Below, piece after piece: positions 56,951 to 64,000 of a stretch of 64,000 nt of DNA. The translations under genes were made by a program, and so were the position numbers. The stretch lies in NCBI GenBank assembly GCA_028583685.1, contig JAMXIF010001210.1:10151468-10215467 (forward strand). The letters are read 5' to 3'. This DNA is from Petaurus breviceps papuanus. Taxonomy: Eukaryota; Chordata; Mammalia; Diprotodontia; Petauridae. Positions within the stretch are counted from its first letter, which is position 1. The number at the start of each line of letters is the position of its first letter. The notes under the pieces are model-generated. The model was not told where the DNA came from. It did not search any database and saw nothing but the letters and a program-made list of their open reading frames with translations.

Positions 56951-58027
56951 TCATGCTTCTCTTGCTTCTTGTATCTGAATGTCAAATTTTCTATTCAACT
57001 CTGGTTTTTTCAGCAAGAATGCTTGAAAGTCCTCTATTGCACTGAATGACCATATTTTCCCCTGAGGCATGATACTCAGTTTTGCTGGGTAGGTGACTCT
57101 TGGTTTTAATCCCAGCTCCTTTGCCCTCTGGAATATCATATTCCAAGCCCTTCGATCCCTCAGTGTAGAAGCTGCCAGATCCTGGGTTATCCTGATTGTG
57201 TTTCCAAATTGTTTCTTCCTGGTTGCTTGTAATATTCTCTCCTTAATCTGGGAATTCTGGAACCTGGCTAGCATATTCCTAGGAGTTTTCTTTTGGGGAT
57301 CTTTTTCAGGGGGTGATCGGTGGATTCTTTCAACCTCTATTTTGCCCTCTGGTACTAAAACATCAGGGCAGTTTTCTTTGAGAACTTCTTGGAGGATGAT
57401 TTCTAGGTTCTTACTTTGGTCATGGCTTTCAGGTAGTCCAATAATTTTTAAATTATCTCTCCTGGATCTATTTTCCAGGTCAGTGGTTTTTCCCATGAGA
57501 TATTTCACATTGCCTTCTATTCTTTCATTTGTTTGGATCTGTTTAAAAGCATCTTGATTTCTCATAAAGTCGTTAACTTCCATTTGCTCCAATCTAATTC
57601 TGAAGCAATGATTCTGCTCATTGAGCTTTTGAGATTCTTTTTCCATCTGGCAAATTTGGCTTTTTAAGGCATTCTTCTTCTCATTGCCTTTTTGGGCCTC
57701 CTTTGCCATTTGAGTCAGTCTGTTTTTTAAGGTATTATTTTCCTCAGTCAGGCTGTTGACTCTCATTTCATAATTTTGTTGCATTGTTCTCATTTCTCTT
57801 CCCAATTTTTCCTCCACTTCTCTTATTTGGTTTTCAAAATCTTTCTTAAGGTCCTCTATGGCCTGTAACCAGCTTGTATTTTCCTTTGAAGCTTTTGGTG
57901 CAGGAGTTCTGACTTCACTGTTTTCCTGCTGTTCCATGCTTTGCTCCTTTTTGTCCCCAAAATAGGAGTGTATTGTTGGAATCTTCTGTCTGCTTTTTTT
58001 CCTTTGCCTGCTCATTTTGCCACTCAA
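56951..58027 (-). CDS. L1-type ORF1 protein, intact 358 codons
   Basis: A nucleic-acid-binding chaperone of the L1 family, not a host gene. Seen in the sequence: a basic N-terminus (RQRKKSRQK), a coiled coil about residues 55-170 (rich in E, K, Q with heptad-like L/M), an RRM-type domain about 180-280 starting DLENRSRRDNLKIIGLPE, and a C-terminal domain about 281-345 with ITQDLAASTLRDRRAW and VTYPAKLSIMPQGKIWSF. These equal the human ORF1p blocks RRDNLRIIGVPE, LTADLSAETLQARREW and ISYPAKLSF. Length is close to the 338 residues of human ORF1p. The first ATG is at 58027; a second in-frame Met is residue 5. The frame has no internal stop and lies in the antisense strand of KANSL1L intron 3. Expression is unknown. 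Confidence 0.93.
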   Translation of the reverse strand: MSGKMSRQRKKSRQKIPTIHSYFGDKKEQSMEQQENSEVRTPAPKASKENTSWLQAIEDLKKDFENQIREVEEKLGREMRTMQQNYEMRVNSLTEENNTLKNRLTQMAKEAQKGNEKKNALKSQICQMEKESQKLNEQNHCFRIRLEQMEVNDFMRNQDAFKQIQTNERIEGNVKYLMGKTTDLENRSRRDNLKIIGLPESHDQSKNLEIILQEVLKENCPDVLVPEGKIEVERIHRSPPEKDPQKKTPRNMLARFQNSQIKERILQATRKKQFGNTIRITQDLAASTLRDRRAWNMIFQRAKELGLKPRVTYPAKLSIMPQGKIWSFSAIEDFQAFLLKKPELNRKFDIQIQEAREA

Positions 58028-58724
58028 TTACTTGACTTTTGGGGTTTTTGCCACAGTAGGACTCTGCCACCAGACAGGGGAACTTTCTTTCCAAACGCTG
58101 GTGTTTTCTCAGCTGCCAGAGGTATTAGATGGGTGCCTTCTCTGAGGTCTCCACACGCTCTGGCAAGCTGGACACACAACCCAGAACTTCCACCCTAGAC
58201 TGCAATCCAGATCCAAGCAGGTTAAAGCAAGAGTGATTACCCCTCAAACTGGTGCTTGGTCCCCCTACACTCTGCAGGCCAAGAGCTGAAGCTGCCGCGT
58301 GGTGCTGGCTGGTTGTGCTGTAGTCTCAGTGGCTTTTCGCCCTGGGGGTAAAAGCCAAGCACTCCCACTTACTGGTCCCAAAGTCTAGACTGCACTGACC
58401 TCTCACTTTGCCCTTTGTGTCTGTGTTGATAAATCTGGAAACGGCCACAGCTGCTGCTGATCTGGAGTCCCTGTGTCCTGTGGCTGGTCAGGCCCGCCCT
58501 GGGGCTAAAGCCTCTGCGCGGTGCTGGGCTCGGCTCCCAGAGCGCTGTGCTGGATTCCTGCTGGCCTGCCAGGCTGTCCTCAGCAGGAGGTTAACTTCTC
58601 TCTGTCATTTTGTGGGTTCTGCAGCTCCAAAGTTTGTTTAGAGTCCCCTTTTTACATGGATTGGGGAGGGTGGAAGCTGGAGCTGCGGGAAGGTCGTGCT
58701 TCTACTCCACCATCTTGGCTCCCC
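58028..58724 (-). promoter_or_regulatory. HAL1 5' leader with YY1-type site
   Basis: About 700 bases upstream of ORF1, GC-richer and with more CpG than the intron around it. The terminal GCCAAGATGG (58719-58710 on the - strand) is a YY1-type core near the element's first base, the same arrangement as in the human L1 promoter. Promoter function is inferred from the family. Short open frames on the + strand here are not genes. Confidence 0.7.
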
Positions 58725-58982
58725 AGAGCTTTTTTTGTAAGTTGTATTTATTGACTTTTATCTCATTAGAAATTAAAACATATAAGTATTATTATAAAAA
58801 GAGTTTTGGCCTCACAGTCCCTGATGAAGGGTTTTGGGACCTCCCCCCCTTCCTGGTCCACAGACTACACATAGAGGACCAGTGCTCAAGTGTATCCCAT
58901 TTTTAAAAAGCCTTCATTTAATCCTTCTTTCCTTCACAAGCTATTGTCCTGTCTTTCCTCCTGTTCACTACCAAATTTATAG

Positions 58983-59159
58983 GAAAAAAATCATCTCAGC
59001 CGCTAGGTGACGCAGTGAGTAAAGTACCCGCTCCAGAGTCAGACATTTAATACCCCCCACACACACAAAAAAACTAGCCGTGTAACCTTGGGCAAGTTAC
59101 TTAAGCCCAATTGCCCTCCAAAATGGCAAAAAAAAAGAAAGAAAGAAAAAAATCATCTC
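58983..59159 (+). mobile_element. WSINE/WALLSI-type SINE with 15-base TSD
   Basis: Body 58998-59144: 'agccgctaggtgacgcagtg', 'gtaaccttgggcaagttact', 'cccaattgccctccaaaa' and an A/GAAA tail. The part holding the B-box equivalent is missing. A perfect 15-base duplication, GAAAAAAATCATCTC, flanks it (58983-58997 and 59145-59159). Confidence 0.92.
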
Positions 59160-59362
59160 TATTCACTCACTCACCCACTCAACCACTTCCTCACTGCCCA
59201 CTCACTTCTTAGTTCCTTACAGTTAAGTCCATTGGCCTCTGAGCCCTTATTCTATGGACATTGTTAACTACTGTCTTCTCCCAGATAATTCCTTCATTGC
59301 CCTTTAATTCTGTGAAACTATACTCCATGCTTCTCCTTTGACCTGTCTGATCCTTCTTTCTA

Positions 59363-59640
59363 GGTGGCAGCTAAGTGGTGAAGTGGATTGAGCACTGGAG
59401 TCAGGAAGCCTCATCTTGCTGTGTTCAAATGTGGCCTCAGACACTTAAAAGTGGTGTGACCCTGGGCAAGTCACTTAACCTCTGTTTGCCTTAGTATTCT
59501 TATTGGTGAAATGAGGATAGTAATAGTACCCACCTCCCAGAGTTGTTGTGAGGATAAAATGAGATAATAATTACAAAGTGCTTAGCACAATGCCTGCTAC
59601 ATACATGTTTTATGCATGCTTTATACATGTTACCTGTTAG
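59363..59640 (+). repeat. MIR/MON1-type CORE-SINE, near full length
   Basis: 'aggtggcagctaagtggtga', 'gtgaccctgggcaagtcact', 'gaaatgaggatagtaatagt', 'ttgttgtgaggataaaatga', 'gcttagcacaatgcctgcta'. Confidence 0.9.
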
Positions 59641-60019
59641 TATTGTTGGTCACTAGATCCTTTGCTAGAAAATCATCCAAGTCTTTCCCTCTTTGCTCTC
59701 AGCGTGAATGTTGTAGGTTTCTTTCCACTTCCTAATTATGACATCTTTTCAGATGACTCCCAAAGCTGTATACTCAAGCCATTATCTTAATCCTTAATAC
59801 CAGTTACACATCACTGACTGACTATTGAATATATCCTCCTAGGTATCCCATTGGCATATAAAACCCAGCATATCCACAATGGAGCACTTGTCTTTCCCCC
59901 TATAAACCTGTTCTTTTCTGTTTCTGTGTAGGGTACTTACGAGTCATCTTTGACGTTTCTCCCTCTCTAATCATTCACTCAGTTTTATTCTACCCCCACA
60001 AAATCTCTTTCATTTGTTT

Positions 60020-60150
60020 TGGTCCAGCAGAAAGAGTGATAAATTTGAAGTCTGAAGATATAGGTTCAAATCTGAGGCTCAAATTTTACTTACCTGTTAA
60101 ATAAGAGGGTTAGATTAGATGACCTCTGATTTCCCTTCCAATACTAATAC
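60020..60150 (+). repeat. MIR-type fragment in L2
   Basis: 'ggtccagcagaaagagtgat', 'gaagatataggttcaaatct' and 'agattagatgacctctgatt' interrupt the L2. Confidence 0.65.
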
Positions 60151-60800
60151 TATGCCACTATGAGAGACCTTAGGACCCATTTCCTTCACTTACAGAATCA
60201 TCACCCTAATTTAGGCCCTCACTACCTGTTCCACTATGATATCGTCTGGTCCACTATGATATTATCTGAATTGGTCTCTCTGTGGCCCTTTCTAAACAAT
60301 CCTTTACATAGGTGCCATCAGATCTGGCCATATCACTCCCTTTTTCTAAAACATGCAATGATTCTCCATTCAAACTTGTTAGGTTGACATTTAAAACCCT
60401 GAACAATCTGCTGTTCCTGCAGCCTCCTGTCATTCCATACTTAGACTCCTTTTCACACATTCATTGTCCTTGCTAGACTGTACTACTAACTGTTCTCTGA
60501 AACTGATCTTTTATTTCCTGCCTCCATGCATTTGAATATGCTGTTTCCCTTGCTTGGAATATAATTCCTCATCATTTCTACCTCAAAATATCCTTATATT
60601 CCTTCAGTGCCCAATTCAGGGGCCACCTCCTTAAGCTCCCAGTTAACAATCTCTTAGCAAAAGAAAAACTGGTAAAGTTTTTCTTTTATTATACCTATTT
60701 GTATACATATTGTTTCTCCCCAGTAAATTGTAAACTCTTTGAGGGTACAGACTGTTTTTCTATTTGTATCCTCAGTGCTTTATACCTAGAAGGCCGCACA

Positions 60801-61209
60801 GTTCTCTGGTCTTAATTGGTTTATTTGTAAAATAGTAATAAAAATGTTCTTACTATTTATTAGGATTATTTTGAAGAATTTGCTTTACAAACTTTTAAGT
60901 AACATATAGGTGTGAGTTTTTATTGACTACTTATTGCTTTTGTAACAAAAATGTCATTTCTTCCCCTTCCCTATGTCTTTGATCATGTTTCTTGCCCCTC
61001 CATCTTGGGTATTAAAAACACATCTGGCTTTCAAAATCTTAACTCACATGCCATATCCTTTTTGATATGTTCCCAGAATCCCAGATAATGACTTTCAAAC
61101 ACTACTCTGTTCAGGTTCAGCGTGACCAGCTGACGTTTGATGGCTGCTACCCATTACTCTCTGTTTTAAGCTTGGAATCCCCAACTTTCATTGTGGCAAT
61201 GTTAGCCTT
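60801..61209. other. Unassigned intron 3
   Basis: No gene or clear repeat. 60810-60900 may be a weak MIR remnant. Confidence 0.5.
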
Positions 61210-61930
61210 CAAAAACAATTCAGTAAGCATTTATTAAGTGCCTAGTATATGCCAAAGCACTGTGCTAAATGCTGGGTGTACAAAGAAGGTCGGAGCATAA
61301 TACCTGCTTTCAGGAACCTCACATTCTAATGGGGACAGCAACATGCAAAGAACTATGTACAAATCATATATATCAATATGCCTATACCTCTACCTATCTT
61401 CTATCTATGTGTCTATTTATGTAATAAATTAGACATAGTAGACAAAGGCTTGTGGCAGAGAGATTTTAGCTGAGACTTGAAGGAAGCCAGGAAAGCCAGT
61501 CAATGGAGAGGGAAAGGGAGTGAATTCCAGGAATGGAGGGTAGTCAGGGAAAATGTTCAAATTTGGGAGATGAAGTGTCTTCTGTGAGGAACAGCAAAGA
61601 GGACAGTGTCTCTGCATTACAGAGTACATGGAGGGAAGTAAATTGTCAGAAGACTAAGAAGGTTGAAATGGGCCAGATCATAAAGGGTTTTAAAAGCCAA
61701 GCAGAGAATTTTATGTTTTATCTTTATTTTATGTTTAGGTAATAGGGAGCCACTGGAGTTTATTGAATAGGGGAAATGACATGGTTAGACCTGCATTTTA
61801 TTGAGATTAATTTTAAAACTGAATGGTGGATGGAATGTAGTGGGGAGAGATTTGAGGCAGTTAGATCACTATTCAGGCTATTGTAATAACCCGGGCATGA
61901 AGGGATGAGAATCAGCACCAGGTTGGCCTA
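61210..61930 (-). repeat. L2 LINE 3' part
   Basis: Long reversed L2: 'gtaagcatttattaagtgcc', 'aacctcacattctaatgggg', 'gagacttgaaggaagccagg', 'aacagcaaagaggacagtgt', 'taatagggagccactggagt', 'aaatgacatggttagacctg', 'caggctattgtaataacccg'. Confidence 0.92.
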
Positions 61931-62444
61931 CAAAAACCCCATTTGATGCATAATGTAGCTAAACTATGTGTTCCTCAGAACCCTATCATTATCAGGGTCT
62001 TAGAAGAAGACCTACTAAGACAGGGGACCTGGATGTGGTTCTGTTAGGTTTTGGTGGTCTTAAAAGAAGAAAAGAAAGAAGGAAGGAAAGGAAGAATAGG
62101 ATGGAAAAGGGAAGAGAAAGTGGGGAAATTTTTCTTACATAATCAAGGTGTACAAGGAGGGAAGGATGGGAGGAGCAGACAGCACTTGAGCCTGAGCCTC
62201 ATCTGAACCAATCAAAGGAAGGAAGGATACTTTTATACACACAAACACATGCCTATAAAAATACATTCTATCCAGCAGGGAAACTGGAGAAAAAGGGATT
62301 GATAGTGACAACTATTATAAAGGAGAGGAAGGAATAAGAAGGAGGGCTTATCAAAGGAGGGATTCATGCTAACTGCTCATGGTTAGGCTGAGCCAATATA
62401 ATAAAAATGAGAATATTATCTAAACTTTTATTTATTCAGTACTA
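61931..62444. other. Purine-rich unassigned segment
   Basis: About 500 bases with long G/A runs on the + strand (62055-62170 and 62220-62370). Similar purine-rich text (reversed) occurs in the HAL1 3' region, so it may be the non-coding 3' part of a LINE. No gene. Confidence 0.45.
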
Positions 62445-64000
62445 TATTAATGAATAATAAGTTCTTATCCTGATAGCTGGGATCTTTTTGAGTTTTCAAA
62501 TATTAGGCTCCTGTTAGTTCATTTGCTTCTATTTACTATTTCACTGATGATATCTCTATTTCTTAGGATAAGAACTTATTGTTTGAGAAAACTATTGGAA
62601 AAATTGGAAAGCATTCTGACAGAAACTACAAATAAACCAACAGCTTATCCCATACCAACACAATAGCTAGATAGTTCTTTAAAGTTTACAAAGCTCTTTA
62701 TATATGTTAATTCATCACAATAACCCTGGGAAATAGGTGCTATTATTATTTCCATTTCACAGGAGAAGAAATTGGAGCACAGAAAGTTTAAATGATTTAT
62801 CCAGAGTCACACAATTAGGCAGCATGTAAGACAGGATTGAAACTCAGTTCTTCCTGATTTCAAGTCCTACACTTGATCCACTGTATCATTTAGTTATCTC
62901 TAGAAAAGCTCAAAATTGATAATTGACTTAAAGCATGACATCATAAACAAATTAGGGGAGGTGAAAGAAATTTCTGGCCAGATCTATATGTAGGGGAAGA
63001 GTTCAAGAGACAGAGAGGATCATGCAAGATAAAGTGGATGATTTTGATTACATAAAGCATAAGTCTTTGCACAAATAAAACCAATGGAGCTAAAATTATA
63101 AGAAAAACATGTAAATGAGAAAAATCTGGTAGCAAAATTCTCTTATATATATTTCATTTCTAAGATACATAGGAAGCTGGTTTGAATTTTTAAGACTGAG
63201 CCATTCATTCCCCAGTGAATAAATGCTGAAAGAATATGTATAGGTAGTTTTCAGGGGAAGAAATCTAACTATCCATAGGCATATAAACATGCTCTAAATC
63301 ATTAATAATTAGAGAAATGAAAGTTAAAACAACTCTGAGGTCCTAATCATACCTACTAGATTAGCAGACTTGACAAAAAAGGAAAACGATAAATGCTGGA
63401 GGGGCTGTGGGAAAATAGGTACATTAATGTACCATTGGTGGAGCTATGAACTTGGTCCAGCCATTCTGGAAAACAATTTGGAACTATGCCCCCAAAGCTA
63501 CTAAACTGTACATACCCTTTGAGCCAGTTGTATCCCTACTAGGTATATGCCCCCAAAGTGATCAAAGAAAGAGGAGGGAAAAAAACCATACATGCAATAA
63601 TATTCATAGCAAGTTTTTGTGCTGGCAAAGAATTGGAAACTGAAAGGGTACTCATCAGTTGGGGAATGGCAGGGCAATTTATAGTATACGGATGTGATAA
63701 AATACTCTTGTGTTTTAAGAAATGATGAAGGGATTGATTTCAGAGAAACCTAGGAAAACTTATATGAACTGATGCAGAGTGAAGTGAATGGAACCAGTCA
63801 GTTTATAAAATGACAATATTGTAACGACGAACAACTAAGAAAAACTAGACACTCTAATCAACTTAAAGAACAGCCATGATTCCAGAGGACTCATAATGAA
63901 ACATTTGTCCCCACCTCCTGACAGAAAGGTGAATAGACTCAGGGTGTAGATTAAAACTTTTATTGGTTTGTTTGCTTGGACATAAACAGTATGAAAAATT
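62445..64000 (+). mobile_element. L1 LINE with inverted 5' end, continues past the window
   Basis: 62445-62562 is L1 ORF2 sequence in reverse ('gttcttatcctgatagctgg', 'ctatttactatttcactgat'). From 62565 the L1 runs in sense: 'aggataagaacttattgttt', 'aaattggaaagcattctgac', then after a MIR 'tttgattacataaagcataa', 'aatgctggaggggctgtggg', 'ggtccagccattctggaaaa', 'ccctttgagccagttgtatc', 'cagttggggaatggcagggc', 'acttatatgaactgatgcag', toward its 3' end. The two parts share the 16-base block AATAAGTTCTTATCCT in opposite orientations (62456-62471 and 62565-62580), as in twin priming. Confidence 0.85.
62650..62905 (-). repeat. MIR/MON1 SINE within L1
   Basis: 'ttctttaaagtttacaaagc', 'gcacagaaagtttaaatgat', 'ccagagtcacacaattaggc', 'ctacacttgatccactgtat' are reversed MIR. 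It separates two collinear L1 parts. Confidence 0.8.

Larger units (their letters stand above)
55849..58736 (-). mobile_element. HAL1-type (half-L1) retrotransposon, apparently full length, with TSD
   Basis: The element body is 55861-58724 on the - strand. In element order it has a GC-rich 5' leader starting GGGGAGCCAAGATGG, an intact ORF1, about 1.1 kb of non-coding 3' sequence (purine-rich on the element strand, with (TA)n), and an A tail. The same 12 bases, AGAGCTTTTTTT, flank it (55849-55860 and 58725-58736). No ORF2 sequence follows ORF1. HAL1 elements are known L1 derivatives that keep only ORF1 and rely on another element's reverse transcriptase. An L1 with ORF2 deleted after insertion is the alternative, but the long non-ORF2 3' part and intact ends favour HAL1. 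It is among the youngest insertions in the window judging by its preservation. Confidence 0.85.
55590..60800 (+). repeat. Decayed L2 LINE carrying four later insertions
   Basis: Sense L2 pieces appear in correct order at 55590-55848 ('ccctgtccactggttctttt'), 58880-58982 ('ttcacaagctattgtcctgt'), 59160-59362 ('actcaaccacttcctcactg'), 59641-60019 ('cttttcagatgactcccaaa', 'cgagtcatctttgacgtttc') and 60151-60800 ('cattcaaacttgttaggttg', 'gtaaactctttgagggtaca'). They are separated by a HAL1, a WSINE and two MIR-type SINEs. Without insertions it is about 1.7 kb of L2. Confidence 0.8.

Noticed and set aside
56951-58027. 358-codon ORF as a domesticated host gene
   Set aside because: It lies in an element with leader, tail and target duplication. 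Without evidence of purifying selection or orthologues it is an ordinary retrotransposon ORF1.
5542-59144. tRNA genes at the SINE heads
   Set aside because: A- and B-box-like motifs are present, but they sit in SINE bodies with tails and do not fold as tRNAs.
61931-62444. Retroviral polypurine or internal sequence
   Set aside because: No LTR pair or coding match was seen nearby; composition alone is not enough.

Overview
The window is vertebrate nuclear DNA, almost certainly from a marsupial and most likely an Australian one. The main evidence is the repeats. There are many tRNA-derived CORE-SINEs of the MAR1 and WSINE/WALLSI kind, antisense L1 copies, RTE-tailed SINEs, and very many old L2, L3/CR1 and MIR/MON1 pieces. 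I saw no copy of the SINE type I know from Monodelphis, which argues for an Australidelphian genome. Family names are from memory of consensus sequences, not from a database search.

One host gene is recognisable: the 5' part of KANSL1L (KAT8 regulatory NSL complex subunit 1-like) on the + strand. A CpG-island promoter with a probable untranslated first exon lies at about 9.4-10.8 kb. The first coding exon (23414-24551, ATG at 23443) encodes residues 1-369 plus two bases of codon 370. After a 26.4 kb intron, a 142-base exon (50931-51072) encodes residues 371-417 of a conserved block shared with KANSL1. The rest of the gene, including the PEHE domain, lies beyond 64000. The first 9.4 kb is intergenic.

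Layout: 1-9.4 kb intergenic with SINE/L2/RTE relics and an assembly gap in a CT microsatellite; 9.4-10.8 kb promoter; 10.8-23.4 kb intron 1; 24.6-50.9 kb intron 2, dominated by antisense L1 copies (25.3-32.3 and 36.4-40.3 kb) that carry nested insertions, and by a long sense L2 (40.3-43.0 kb); 51.1-64 kb intron 3, where a decayed L2 (55.6-60.8 kb) is split by a nearly whole 2.9 kb HAL1-type ('half-L1') element with an intact 358-codon ORF1, and where an L1 with an inverted 5' end enters at 62.4 kb.

No RNA genes, CRISPR arrays, operons or recognisable endogenous retroviruses were seen. I found no new multi-gene system. The most noteworthy items are the intact ORF1-only element, a dimeric SINE between one pair of target-site duplications, a Tc1/mariner-like MITE nested inside a SINE inside an L1, and the structured sequences at the KANSL1L promoter.
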